Numbered from the stretch's first letter, positions 27,926 through 37,204 are shown. The stretch is DNA of 64,000 nt from Capilliphycus salinus (GCF_047276495.1 NZ_CP178543.1:558001-622000); one strand, 5' to 3'. The notes: a model not told the origin generated them from the sequence alone. Numbers and translations are program-made.

Positions 27926-29695
27926 ATGAATTGTTCAGATCATCGTGACATCAACACCCTGGTTGACCTCCTGCGGGAGCGAGCAACCCAAAACCCTTCG
28001 CTTGTCGCCTACCGATTTTTGGTAGACGGTGAAACTCAATTCGTCAGTCTCACCTATGGAGCGCTCGATCGACAGTCAAAAGCGATCGCGGCCCATTTAC
28101 AATCGATCTGTCAGCCGGGAGAACGGGCGTTACTGCTGTATCAACCGGGTTTGGAATACATCAGTGCGTTTTTTGGCTGTTTGTATGCCGGAGTGGTGGC
28201 GGTTCCGGCCTATCCCCCCCGACCGAACCGTTCCCTAGAGCGGATAGAAGCAATTTTAGCCGACGCCAAAGCAACGGTTGCCCTAAGCAGTCAGTCGATT
28301 TTATCAGTCATTAGCCGACAACTTGAGCAAGTTCCGTCGCTTCAAACGCTGCATTGGGTCGCTACGGATACCCTGGCGGAAACGTTGGCCGACAATTGGC
28401 AAGAACCGAGTTTAACTTCCGATACCCTGGCTTTTTTGCAATATACCTCCGGTTCGACGGCAACCCCAAAAGGGGTGATGATTGCTCACGGGAATTTATT
28501 ACATAATTTAGGGGCAATTCATCGCTGTTTCGGTCATTCTCCCGAGAGTCAGGGGGTGATTTGGCTGCCCCCCTATCACGATATGGGGTTAATTGGCGGG
28601 GTGTTGCAGCCGCTTTATGGGGGATTCGGCGTGGTGTTGATGTCGCCGCTGATGTTTTTACAGCGTCCCTTGCGGTGGTTGGAAGCGATTTCTCGTTATG
28701 GGGCGACCACGAGCGGGGGGCCGAATTTTGCCTATGATTTGTGCGTGCGGAAGATTCCGCCAAACCAGCGAGAAGGATTAGATTTAAGCCGTTGGGAATT
28801 GGCGTTTAATGGGGCCGAACCGATTTACCATGAAGTGATGGAACGGTTTACCGAGGCGTTTGCACCCTATGGGTTTAGACGGGAGGCGTTTTACCCCTGT
28901 TATGGTTTGGCGGAAGCCACTTTAATTGTTAGCGGGGGTGAAAAGACCGCTCAACCGGTTTTGAAAACGGTACAAGCCACAGCATTAGAAGAAAATCAGG
29001 TCAGTTATGATTTTGTGACCCCCGAAAATCGTCGGACTGTGGTGGGATGCGGTCAAAGTCTGGGGGATCAAAAAATTGTGATTGTTGACCCGCAAACCTT
29101 AAAACGGTGTGAAGATAATCAAGTGGGAGAAATTTGGGTTTGTGGGCCAAGTATTGCCCAAGGATATTGGGGAAAAACAAAAGAAACAAAAGAAATTTTT
29201 AAGGCTTCTATTATAGAATCCTCACAAGAACCGTTTTTACGAACGGGAGATTTAGGGTTTTTAGCCGAGGGTGAATTGTTTGTCACCGGACGCTTAAAAG
29301 ATGTAATTATCATTAACGGTCGCAATTATTATCCGCAAGATCTTGAACGCACGGTGGAACAAAGTCATTCTCTAATTCGACCCAATTGTTCAGCAAGCTT
29401 TTCAGTTGAGGTCAAAGGAGAAGAACGATTGGTCATTGTTGCCGAGGTTGAACGCCACTATCGGGAAAACCGTTGGGATCAAACCCAATCGGAGAATGGG
29501 GCTGCCCAATCCTCTAAGGTGAAAGCGGTGATCCAATCCATCCGCCGAGCCGTGTCACAATACCATGATTTACAAGTGTACGCGATCGCATTGCTCAAAC
29601 CGGGCGGTATTCCCAAAACATCGAGTGGTAAAATTCAACGCCATCTGTGTCGATCCGGTTTTCTGGCCGGAACCCTGAACACAATTGAAGAATAA
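27926..29695 (+). CDS. Fatty acyl-AMP ligase (FAAL) 2
   Basis: A 589-aa paralogue of the first FAAL. It shows YTSGSTATPKG (about residue 172; the second Gly of the motif is Ala here), WLPPYHDMGLIGG, TTSGGPNFAYDL, NGAEPI, YPCYGLAEAT and RTGDLGF, and ends with KTSSGKIQRH. The acyl-adenylate formed is expected to pass to a carrier protein, and a stand-alone acyl carrier protein gene begins 304 bases downstream, followed immediately by an alpha-oxoamine synthase. This order is similar to bacterial serine-palmitoyltransferase loci that also pair an acyl-ACP synthetase and ACP. Two FAALs suggest two fatty-acid substrates or one redundant copy. Confidence 0.93.
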   Translation: MNCSDHRDINTLVDLLRERATQNPSLVAYRFLVDGETQFVSLTYGALDRQSKAIAAHLQSICQPGERALLLYQPGLEYISAFFGCLYAGVVAVPAYPPRPNRSLERIEAILADAKATVALSSQSILSVISRQLEQVPSLQTLHWVATDTLAETLADNWQEPSLTSDTLAFLQYTSGSTATPKGVMIAHGNLLHNLGAIHRCFGHSPESQGVIWLPPYHDMGLIGGVLQPLYGGFGVVLMSPLMFLQRPLRWLEAISRYGATTSGGPNFAYDLCVRKIPPNQREGLDLSRWELAFNGAEPIYHEVMERFTEAFAPYGFRREAFYPCYGLAEATLIVSGGEKTAQPVLKTVQATALEENQVSYDFVTPENRRTVVGCGQSLGDQKIVIVDPQTLKRCEDNQVGEIWVCGPSIAQGYWGKTKETKEIFKASIIESSQEPFLRTGDLGFLAEGELFVTGRLKDVIIINGRNYYPQDLERTVEQSHSLIRPNCSASFSVEVKGEERLVIVAEVERHYRENRWDQTQSENGAAQSSKVKAVIQSIRRAVSQYHDLQVYAIALLKPGGIPKTSSGKIQRHLCRSGFLAGTLNTIEE

Positions 29696-29999
29696 GGGGT
29701 TAGTCGGTCTGGCTCGGCAGGAACTTTTGACCATAAGGGAGGATTCATCCGGAGGAGAATGCCTTCACACTGGAAAAATAGGCTATCTCAATTTTGCTTT
29801 TCGGCGAAATCTAGAGATTTTTTGGTCTATCTTTCTAATTTTATGGCTGTCATGGCAAAATAACCATCATGTCTTGCCCAAATCGAAAATTAGAATTCAG
29901 TACGGATAAACACAGGGGACACACAGGGCGAGAAATTTCCCAGGGCTACCCCGTAAACTGGAGTGATGCTAAATTTTTAGCGTGATGGAGGAGTGAATC
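29696..29999. other. Intergenic region upstream of the carrier protein gene
   Basis: 304 bases without a credible gene. A GCTAAATTTTTAGC palindrome (about 29968-29981) lies just before the GGAGG ribosome site of the carrier protein gene. An overlapping 74-codon frame from the end of the ligase gene is not convincing. Confidence 0.5.
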
Positions 30000-30476
30000 A
30001 TGCAACTGTTGAACGAGTCATTGAATGGAAAAACGGCTCCAGAGCCAACGGGGATAATGCTCAATCCACAATCTCCTGTGGACTCCCCTGTATTCTCTCA
30101 GGATGCTCAGGCAATTCAAGTATGGTTGATCGCACAACTGGCAGAACGACTGGGACTTGAACCGGATGAAATTGATCTCAATGAGGATTTTGCCAACTAT
30201 GGTTTAAATTCGATCGAGGCGGTTAACCTGTCTGGGGATTTGGAAAATTTACTGGGGCGAAGGTTGCCTCCGACTATTCTCTGGGATTATCCCAATGTGG
30301 CAACATTATCGGAATATTTGGCTGAGGACACTTCACGGGATGCCAGCATTAAACCCTCCAAAAACAACATTCCACCCGAAAAAGCACAGGAACTCCTAGA
30401 AAAACTGGATCAACTGTCCGATCAAGAGGTGGATGATCTTTTAAATTCCATGTTGTCAGAAGAGGAAAGTCATTAA
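30000..30476 (+). CDS. Stand-alone acyl carrier protein
   Basis: A 158-aa phosphopantetheine-binding protein. The attachment motif is NYGLNSIEAV with Ser71 as the expected phosphopantetheine site; the usual GxDS reads GLNS. About 40 residues precede the domain, and a C-terminal tail (EKAQELLEKLDQLSDQEVDDLL) forms an acidic helix that may dock partner enzymes. It has a strong GGAGG site and overlaps the next gene by one base (TAATG at 30474-30478), so it is translationally coupled to the alpha-oxoamine synthase. It presumably carries the acyl chain from one or both acyl-AMP ligases. Confidence 0.92.
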   Translation: MQLLNESLNGKTAPEPTGIMLNPQSPVDSPVFSQDAQAIQVWLIAQLAERLGLEPDEIDLNEDFANYGLNSIEAVNLSGDLENLLGRRLPPTILWDYPNVATLSEYLAEDTSRDASIKPSKNNIPPEKAQELLEKLDQLSDQEVDDLLNSMLSEEESH

Positions 30477-31792
30477 TGACCCACACATCAGAAAAAATTG
30501 CCCATCTTACACCGACTGAAAAGCGATCGCTGTTGGCTGAGTTATTGCGTCAGAAGGCAAAATTAGCGCCCTCCGATGATATCCCTCTTGAATACTACCG
30601 CTTTGAGCATTATCCGGAGTATCGCAAGCTCAAGCAACAACAGCAGGAAATAGCGGCCCTGGGAATTAATAATCCGTTCTTTACGCCTCAAGAAGCGATC
30701 AACAGCAATACGACGATTGTGGCCGGACGGGAACTGATTAATTATGCCACCTATAACTATGTGGGAATGTCCGGCGATCCGGTGGTCAGCCAAGCGGCTA
30801 AAGATGCCATTGATCGCTATGGAACTTCGGTGTCGGCGAGTCGGTTGGTTTCGGGTGAAAAACCCCTTCACCGGGAGTTAGAGCGGGAAATTGCCGATTT
30901 TATTGGGGTCGAAGATAGTGTGGTGTTTGTTGGGGGCCATGCTACCAATGTAACAACGGTGGGTCATTTATTTGGACAAAATGATCTGATCGTCCACGAT
31001 TGTCTCAGTCACAATAGTCTTTTGCAAGGCTGTTTGCTGTCCGGGGCTACTGCTGTCGCCTTTCCCCACAATGACTGGGAGGCGGCCCGTCGCGTTTTAC
31101 AGGAGCGCCGCCACCGTTACAAGCGGGTTTTGATTATCGTTGAGGGGGTTTATAGCACCGATGGCGATATCCCCAATCTCCCCGAATTTATTGAGATTAA
31201 AAAGCGTTATAAAGCGTTTCTAATGGTGGATGAGGCCCACTCAATTGGGGTGTTGGGCGCTCACGGTCGCGGAATTAGCGAATATTTTGGGATTGATGCG
31301 CGAGATGTTGATTTGTGGATGGGAACCCTCAGCAAGTCTTTCGCCAGTTGTGGCGGCTATATTGCCGGGGGACGGGCGGTGGTTGAATATCTCAAGTATA
31401 CCGCTCCCGGTTTTGTGTTTAGCGTGGGGATTTCTCCGCCCAATGCGGCTTCGGTGTTGGCGGCAATTCGTGTGTTAAAAGCCGAACCCGAAAGGGTCGC
31501 CCGACTCAAAGAACGATCTAAGCTATTCTTAGCGTTAGCCCAACAAAAAGGACTCAACACCGGAACCAGCAAGGATTCTCCCGTGATTCCGATTATTGTC
31601 GGCGATTCCCTCAAGTCGGTACAGTTGTCCCAAAATTTATTTAAACGGGGGATTAATGTACCGTTTATGATTTATCCCTCTGTTCCCCATAATGCGGCCC
31701 GTCTCCGCTTTTTTGTCACCTGCAATCACACCGAGGAACAAATTCGTTCAACGGTTGATATTCTGGCTGAAGAAGTGGAGAAAATGCCCTAG
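30476..31792 (+). CDS. PLP-dependent alpha-oxoamine synthase (SPT/KBL-like)
   Basis: A fold-type I PLP enzyme of 438 aa that condenses an acyl thioester with an amino acid and releases CO2, as in serine palmitoyltransferase, KBL, BioF and the AOS domains of polyketide synthases. The Schiff-base lysine is K287 in TLSKSFASCGG, DEAHS (252-256) binds the cofactor ring, and SASRLVSGEKPLHRELE and NTSQ-like core segments match the family. The N-terminal LTPTEKRSLLAELLRQKA is the kind of docking helix seen beside PKS/NRPS proteins. Coupling to the ACP gene suggests that the donor is acyl-ACP. Serine, alanine or glycine as co-substrate cannot be told apart here. Confidence 0.9.
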   Translation: MTHTSEKIAHLTPTEKRSLLAELLRQKAKLAPSDDIPLEYYRFEHYPEYRKLKQQQQEIAALGINNPFFTPQEAINSNTTIVAGRELINYATYNYVGMSGDPVVSQAAKDAIDRYGTSVSASRLVSGEKPLHRELEREIADFIGVEDSVVFVGGHATNVTTVGHLFGQNDLIVHDCLSHNSLLQGCLLSGATAVAFPHNDWEAARRVLQERRHRYKRVLIIVEGVYSTDGDIPNLPEFIEIKKRYKAFLMVDEAHSIGVLGAHGRGISEYFGIDARDVDLWMGTLSKSFASCGGYIAGGRAVVEYLKYTAPGFVFSVGISPPNAASVLAAIRVLKAEPERVARLKERSKLFLALAQQKGLNTGTSKDSPVIPIIVGDSLKSVQLSQNLFKRGINVPFMIYPSVPHNAARLRFFVTCNHTEEQIRSTVDILAEEVEKMP

Positions 31793-31808
31793 CCAAGATC
31801 GTTCAAGT

Positions 31809-31843
31809 AGAGGTTAGTTTTTCCTGAGAAAATGCTAACCTCT
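31809..31843. terminator. Hairpin after the oxoamine synthase gene
   Basis: AGAGGTTAG and CTAACCTCT form a perfect nine-base stem 17 bases after the stop codon. There is no long T-run, so termination is possible but not certain. Confidence 0.5.
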
Positions 31844-32048
31844 TATCTGTTAGTTCCGAGTTGGTAGAATCATAGAAAAATTAAAAAATGATAACAAAAC
31901 AAAAATCTTCATTCTGTTAAAATTTGACAAAAACATCCTCAATTATTTCGTCAAACCATTTGTTTCTCGTTTCTGATGAGAACGCAACTGTTTCGTTTTC
32001 TCAAATCGGAACCTTAAATTGTTCAAGATAGTTAGAATTAGGTAAATC

Positions 32049-33632
32049 ATGCGAGTTTTACTGCTCTACCCCATTTTCCCCCCCAGTTTTTGGTCATTTG
32101 AAAGAACATTAGCTTTGATTAAACGCAAAGCATTATTGCCTCCTTTGGGCCTAATTACGGTCGCCGCAATTTTACCCCAAGACTGGGAATTTAAACTCGT
32201 TGACCGCAACGTTCGCACCGTAACAGAGGCAGAATGGGACTGGGCGGAATTAGTCATTTTGTCGGGAATGATCGTTCAAAAAGACGACCTACTCGAACAA
32301 ATTCAAGAAGCCAAACGACGGGGTAAACCCGTAGCAGTTGGCGGCCCTTATTCCACATCTTTACCCCACGAAGTTCAAGAAGTGGGTGCAGATTACCTGA
32401 TTTTAGATGAGGGCGAAATCACCTTACCGATGTTTGTTGAAGCCCTAGAACGAGGGGAAACCAGTGGAGTTTTTACGGCAAATGGCGAAAAGGCAGATGT
32501 TACGAAAACTCCTATTCCTCGCTTTGATTTGCTGGAACGAGATGTTTATGAAACCATTTCAATTCAGTATTCTCGGGGCTGTCCTTTTCAGTGCGAATTT
32601 TGCGATATTATTGTTTTATACGGTCGCAAACCCCGCACCAAAACACCCGCCCAACTCATTGCCGAACTTGCTCGTTTGAAAGAACTTGGCTTCAGTCGGG
32701 CTGTTTTCTTGGTCGATGATAATTTCATTGGCAACAAACGGAATGTTAAACTGTTGCTGAAAGAATTAAAAGTTTGGCAACATGAAAACGGTTATCCCTT
32801 CCGTTTCTTTACCGAAGCTTCCATCGATTTAGCCAACGATGAGGAGTTAATGGAATTGATGGTTGAGGCGAATTTCTACTCGGTCTTTATGGGTATTGAA
32901 ACCCCCGACGAAGCCAGTTTAACCCTGACTAAAAAGTTCCAAAATACCCGGGAATCTCTGAGTGATTCTGTTGAGAAAATTTCCCGAGCCGGTTTAGATG
33001 TGATGGCCGGGTTTATCATTGGTTTTGATGGAGAAAAACCCGGGGCGGGCGAGCGCATTGTTCGCTTTGTGGAAAAAACGGGAATTCCGATGGCAATGTT
33101 TAGTATGTTGCAAGCGCTCCCAAATACGGCGTTGTGGCACCGTTTAGAAAAGGAAGGACGGTTATTAAATGCGGGTGGAAATATTAACCAAACCACATTA
33201 ATGAACTTTGTTCCCACCCGTCCCATTGAAGAAATTGCCCAAGAATATGTAGATGGTTTTTGGCATCTTTATGACCCTCAAACCTATCTAGACCGGCTTC
33301 ATCGCTACTTCCTAAAAGTGGGCGCACCCCGAAACCCCGTGACTCGCCGCAAACTAACAAATTGGGTAACGTTAAAAGCGTTATTAACGGTCTGTTGGCG
33401 TCAGGGCGTACTGCGGAAAACTCGTTGGACGTTCTGGATTTATTTAGTAGATATTCTCCGGAAAAATCCCGCACTTTTTGACCGCTATATTTCTCTGTGC
33501 GGTCACTCGGAACATTTCCAAGTTTATCGCCAAATTGTTCGCGACCAAATTGAAGCACAACTCGCCGAATATTTGAAGGAAAAAGCAGCAAAAGAAGCCC
33601 AAGAAAAAGAAGTGGAAGAAGTTGTTGCTTAA
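32049..33632 (+). CDS. B12-binding radical SAM protein (DUF4070, HpnP-like)
   Basis: A 527-aa class B radical SAM enzyme. The N-terminal cobalamin-binding Rossmann domain (about 1-150) has VDRNVR, LSGMIVQK and VGGPYSTS. The radical SAM core begins with SRGCPFQCEFCDII (the CxxxCxxC cluster-binding motif). The C-terminal DUF4070 half contains GFIIGFDGE, FVPTRPIEEIAQEYV, and a lysine-rich tail. Relatives include the hopanoid 2-methylase HpnP and a large set of unassigned cyanobacterial paralogues; which one this is cannot be decided from sequence alone. It lies 256 bases after the oxoamine synthase on the same strand, so methylation of the pathway's lipid is an attractive but untested link. Confidence 0.85.
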   Translation: MRVLLLYPIFPPSFWSFERTLALIKRKALLPPLGLITVAAILPQDWEFKLVDRNVRTVTEAEWDWAELVILSGMIVQKDDLLEQIQEAKRRGKPVAVGGPYSTSLPHEVQEVGADYLILDEGEITLPMFVEALERGETSGVFTANGEKADVTKTPIPRFDLLERDVYETISIQYSRGCPFQCEFCDIIVLYGRKPRTKTPAQLIAELARLKELGFSRAVFLVDDNFIGNKRNVKLLLKELKVWQHENGYPFRFFTEASIDLANDEELMELMVEANFYSVFMGIETPDEASLTLTKKFQNTRESLSDSVEKISRAGLDVMAGFIIGFDGEKPGAGERIVRFVEKTGIPMAMFSMLQALPNTALWHRLEKEGRLLNAGGNINQTTLMNFVPTRPIEEIAQEYVDGFWHLYDPQTYLDRLHRYFLKVGAPRNPVTRRKLTNWVTLKALLTVCWRQGVLRKTRWTFWIYLVDILRKNPALFDRYISLCGHSEHFQVYRQIVRDQIEAQLAEYLKEKAAKEAQEKEVEEVVA

Positions 33633-33687
33633 TTCCGTTTATTCACAGGGGCAATTGGGGGCGCAAGCAAGAGCGCCCCTACGGGGT

Positions 33688-33797
33688 CTATATTTTCGTT
33701 GCGAATTCGGATGAAATTAGGATAAATCACATTTGTAGGGGGCTATATTTTCGTTGCGAATTCGGATGAAATTAGGATAAATCACATTTGTAGGGGC
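33688..33797. repeat. 55-bp tandem direct repeat
   Basis: CTATATTTTCGTTGCGAATTC... occurs twice with a 55-bp period (33688-33742 and 33743-33797). Both copies are essentially identical, ending TTTGTAGGGG. They lie in the gap between two convergent genes. No coding signal. Confidence 0.9.
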
Positions 33798-33830
33798 GCA
33801 TGGCAATGCGCCCTATTAATTTATTGACAT

Positions 33831-34796
33831 TCAACTTCCCGGTTTAACGCCTTCCACATTTAATTGTATTCGATATAAACCGTTACTCGCCGTAATATAA
33901 AGGGTTTTGTAGTCCGCATCTCCCCAAGCCAAATTAGCCGCAGTTTCTGGCGTTTCAATAATCCCCAATTTCTCCCCAGAGGTTGAGAAAACCCAAACGC
34001 CCCCCGGCCCGGTACTGTAAACATTTCCCAAACTATCGACTTTCATACCATCAGGAACCCCTTTTTTATTCGGGTCTTTTTGGGTCGCAAAAATACGCCC
34101 GTTGGTTAACGTTCCATCGGGTTTAACGTCGAATACGCGAATATGACCTTCCTGAGAATCATTAACATAAAGTCTCGTTTCATCGGGCGAAAATGCAATC
34201 CCATTCGGACGCACAAAATCATCAACCAACAGGGTTAATTCTCCGTTGGGTTCAAGTCGATAAACGCCATAAAATCCCAATTCTTCTTGGTCGGATTTAA
34301 TTCCATAGGGCGGGTCTGTAAAATAAATGCTTCCATCCGATTTTACCACTAAATCGTTTGGGCTGTTTAGTTTTTTATCTTGATATTCACTAATTAAAGT
34401 AACAATTTCGCCGTTGGTTTCGGTGCGAGAAACTCGGCGGTTTGAATGTTCGGCTGTAATTAAACGATTTTCTAAATCTAAGGTGTTTCCGTTGGCGTTT
34501 CCCGAGGGTTGACGAAATACTTTAACGGGTTGGTTGGGTTGCCATTGATAAATGGTATTTTCGGGAATATCGCTAAATAATAGAAAACCTTCGGGATGCC
34601 AAACTGGACCTTCTACAAATCGAAATCCTTCGGCTATTTTCTCTAAGCTGGAATTGGCGTCTATTATTCCGGGGATTTGATTTGACTGTTGGTTTTGAGT
34701 CATAATAAATTCAGAATGAGTTGCTGGAATACAGGCGGTTAACATCGGGGTAAACAATACAATAAAACTCGCAATTTTAACGCTAAATTTATTCAT
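33831..34796 (-). CDS. SMP-30/gluconolactonase family lipoprotein
   Basis: A 321-aa beta-propeller protein of the SMP-30/gluconolaconase/LRE family. It begins with a signal peptide and a lipobox (IVLFTPMLTAC), so it is probably a membrane-anchored periplasmic lipoprotein. Family landmarks: FVEGPVWHPEGFLLFSDIP, LNSPNDLVVKSDGSIYFTDPPYG, FVRPNGIAFSPDE, and GVPDGMKVDSLGNVY; the acidic and Asn metal ligands (E, N, D) are present. Lactone hydrolysis is the family reaction; the substrate is unknown. It converges with the radical SAM gene across the 55-bp repeats. Confidence 0.88.
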   Translation of the reverse strand: MNKFSVKIASFIVLFTPMLTACIPATHSEFIMTQNQQSNQIPGIIDANSSLEKIAEGFRFVEGPVWHPEGFLLFSDIPENTIYQWQPNQPVKVFRQPSGNANGNTLDLENRLITAEHSNRRVSRTETNGEIVTLISEYQDKKLNSPNDLVVKSDGSIYFTDPPYGIKSDQEELGFYGVYRLEPNGELTLLVDDFVRPNGIAFSPDETRLYVNDSQEGHIRVFDVKPDGTLTNGRIFATQKDPNKKGVPDGMKVDSLGNVYSTGPGGVWVFSTSGEKLGIIETPETAANLAWGDADYKTLYITASNGLYRIQLNVEGVKPGS

Positions 34797-34886
34797 AAAT
34801 ATTGGGGTAAGATGTATTTTAGCATTTCTATTTTAAATTGAAATCGGTAACAGGGCGCATTGCCATCCGCCCCTACGGTTGATGTT

Positions 34887-37145
34887 TTATAAATGGGAAA
34901 GGGTAATGGGTAATTTTCCTGCGGTTTGGGGTTGAACCTCGCCGATAATACAACTATCTAGATATCCTAAATCTTTGAGATGATTTAAGCAAGAGTCGGC
35001 TTCTTCTTGGGGAATAGCAGCCAATAATCCCCCGGATGTTTGCGGGTCAAATAATAGGGGATAAAGGAGATGTTTACCGATTTTTTGGTGATTTTGAATT
35101 TGATGAGAGAAATGATAATTTTCGGGATAGAGGGAACTAAAAATATTTTTTTCTGTGGTTTCTTTCGCGCCTGGTAAAATCGGAATTTTATCTAAATTCA
35201 GTTCAACTGCAACGCCGGAAGCCCGAATCATTTCGAGTAAATGTCCGATTAATCCAAATCCGGTAATATCAGTACAAGCGCTAACTTTATGCTGTTTAAA
35301 ACAGTCCGCAGCCGCTTGATTTGAGAGTAACATAGATTCGATAGCGCCTTCTATCCAACGTCCTTTTGCTTTCAGTTGCATATCCGCAGCAAATAACGTC
35401 CCGATACCAATTGCTTTGGTTAAAATTAACGCTTGGTTGGGTTTCATTCCGCTTTTTCTGAGGAGTTTATCGGGCGCCGCCAACCCATTACAGGTTAAAC
35501 CCAAAGCTAATTCTTCGCCTTCGGTTGTGTGTCCGCCAATTAACAAGGCTGAAGCCGAATTTAATACGGTTTTGACACCGGATAGCAGATGAAAAAGTGT
35601 TTCTTCTTGTTTGCTGGAAATCGCGTAGGGAAGCGTTACTATTGCCAATGCACTTTGAGGAGTCGCCCCCATTGCAAATAAATCGTTTAAACAGTGATTG
35701 GCGGTAATTTTTCCAAATACAAACGGGTCATCTAATAACGCTCGAAAATAGTCAACAGTTTGCACCATGACCTGTTGATTTGGAATGGTAATGACTGCGG
35801 CATCTTCTGCGTCTTTTAGTCCGATTAATACATCTTCTCGCGTTTCGGGCTGAATCTGATTTAAGACTCGTTCTAAAACCGCACTCCCCACTTTTGAACC
35901 GCAACCAGAACACCGCATTTTTGGGGTTTCAACTTGTATTTTTTCGGGTTTAACCGATTTTTCTGACATCGGTTCTAGGTCGGAGAATTGATTCATAAAT
36001 TTTCGATCAATATGATCTTTCCACCGCCACAATAAAGGATAAGGCCCCAATCCAATTATACCCCGAGAGGCGATTGCTTGTTCGTCTCCGGTGCCAATTA
36101 AAATTAAAAATTGTTTCTGAGGAATAAACGCTTTTAGGGGTTTTTCTAATAGCGCCCGTCGCAAATTATTAAACAAAGGTTTACCCTCTCTGACCGCAAA
36201 AACTCCGGCTTTTGGACGGGGATGATTAACCATTGTGGCGACATCTCCCGCAGCGAAAATATGGGGATGGGAAAGCGAATGCAATTGTTCGTCAACTCGA
36301 ATAAATCCATTTTCATCTGTCGCCAATCCCGCTTCTTTTAACCAGGGTGCAGCCGAAGCTTGAGTTACCCAAAATAGCTTATCGCATTTTATTGTTAATC
36401 CCGATTCACAACTGATTATTTTATCGTTTCCGTCGGCTTCTACTGCATTTACCGTTTGTTCTAAATGTAAGTTAACCCCCCGTTGTCTGAGAATTTCTTC
36501 AACCCGTTTACCCACCCATTCGCTGCGTTCGGGTAAGAGTTTTGCACCCCGTTGAAATAGATGTAATTCTAATTGATTTTTTGAGGAGGTTGTGCTAGAA
36601 TAAATCTGGGATAAACTTCCTTGAATTGAAAAGATTAATTCGACCCCGCCCGCACCGCCTCCAACCACTGCGATTCGCATTTTTTGATTGGGGTTTTCCA
36701 GAACTGTATTTTTAACGTTATCCCAATAATCAATAAATTTAGAAATCGGTTTAACGGGGATGGAATGTTCGGTTGCACCGGGAACGGATAAAGTGGCGGG
36801 TGTACTGCCAATATCAATCGATAAAATATCAAAGGAAATGGGGGGATGATTTTGACAAAGAACCTGATTTTTTTCTAAGTCCAAACCTATCGCCCGGTCT
36901 AATATCATTCTGGCTTGAGAAAATTGGGTTAACGGACGCAAATCAATATGACATTCGTCGAAATCATACAAACCGGCAACATATCCCGGCAACATTCCCG
37001 AATAGGGCGTGTGTGAGACATCTGTAATTAGCGTTAAACGAACTCCAGCGATGGGGTTCATGCCAAATTTTTTCAAAACAATTGCATGGCTGTGTCCGCC
37101 ACCAATAAGAACTAAATCTTTAACAATAGGTGTTGAGGATTTCAT
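34887..37145 (-). CDS. selD: NADH dehydrogenase-like FAD domain fused to selenide, water dikinase (SelD)
   Basis: A 752-aa fusion. Residues 1 to about 380 are a pyridine-nucleotide-disulfide oxidoreductase/NDH-2-like domain (VLIGGGHSHAIVLKKFG, then VVGGGAGGVEL and the FAAGDVATM FAD site). From about residue 410 follows SelD, which makes selenophosphate from selenide and ATP. The catalytic region is MRCSGCGSKVGSAVL, with Cys (not Sec) and Lys visible. GLKDAEDAAVI, DPFVFGKITANHCLNDLFAMG, and GFGLIGHLLEM are family landmarks. This fusion is known from many cyanobacteria; it may couple selenide supply to redox chemistry. A selenouridine-tRNA enzyme is not in this window. The gene stands alone. 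Confidence 0.95.
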   Translation of the reverse strand: MKSSTPIVKDLVLIGGGHSHAIVLKKFGMNPIAGVRLTLITDVSHTPYSGMLPGYVAGLYDFDECHIDLRPLTQFSQARMILDRAIGLDLEKNQVLCQNHPPISFDILSIDIGSTPATLSVPGATEHSIPVKPISKFIDYWDNVKNTVLENPNQKMRIAVVGGGAGGVELIFSIQGSLSQIYSSTTSSKNQLELHLFQRGAKLLPERSEWVGKRVEEILRQRGVNLHLEQTVNAVEADGNDKIISCESGLTIKCDKLFWVTQASAAPWLKEAGLATDENGFIRVDEQLHSLSHPHIFAAGDVATMVNHPRPKAGVFAVREGKPLFNNLRRALLEKPLKAFIPQKQFLILIGTGDEQAIASRGIIGLGPYPLLWRWKDHIDRKFMNQFSDLEPMSEKSVKPEKIQVETPKMRCSGCGSKVGSAVLERVLNQIQPETREDVLIGLKDAEDAAVITIPNQQVMVQTVDYFRALLDDPFVFGKITANHCLNDLFAMGATPQSALAIVTLPYAISSKQEETLFHLLSGVKTVLNSASALLIGGHTTEGEELALGLTCNGLAAPDKLLRKSGMKPNQALILTKAIGIGTLFAADMQLKAKGRWIEGAIESMLLSNQAAADCFKQHKVSACTDITGFGLIGHLLEMIRASGVAVELNLDKIPILPGAKETTEKNIFSSLYPENYHFSHQIQNHQKIGKHLLYPLLFDPQTSGGLLAAIPQEEADSCLNHLKDLGYLDSCIIGEVQPQTAGKLPITLSHL

Positions 37146-37204
37146 GGTTTACTATCGTTTATTCTGCTTTAATTTTAATTTTCGCACCACACCAAACATC
37201 CGAA

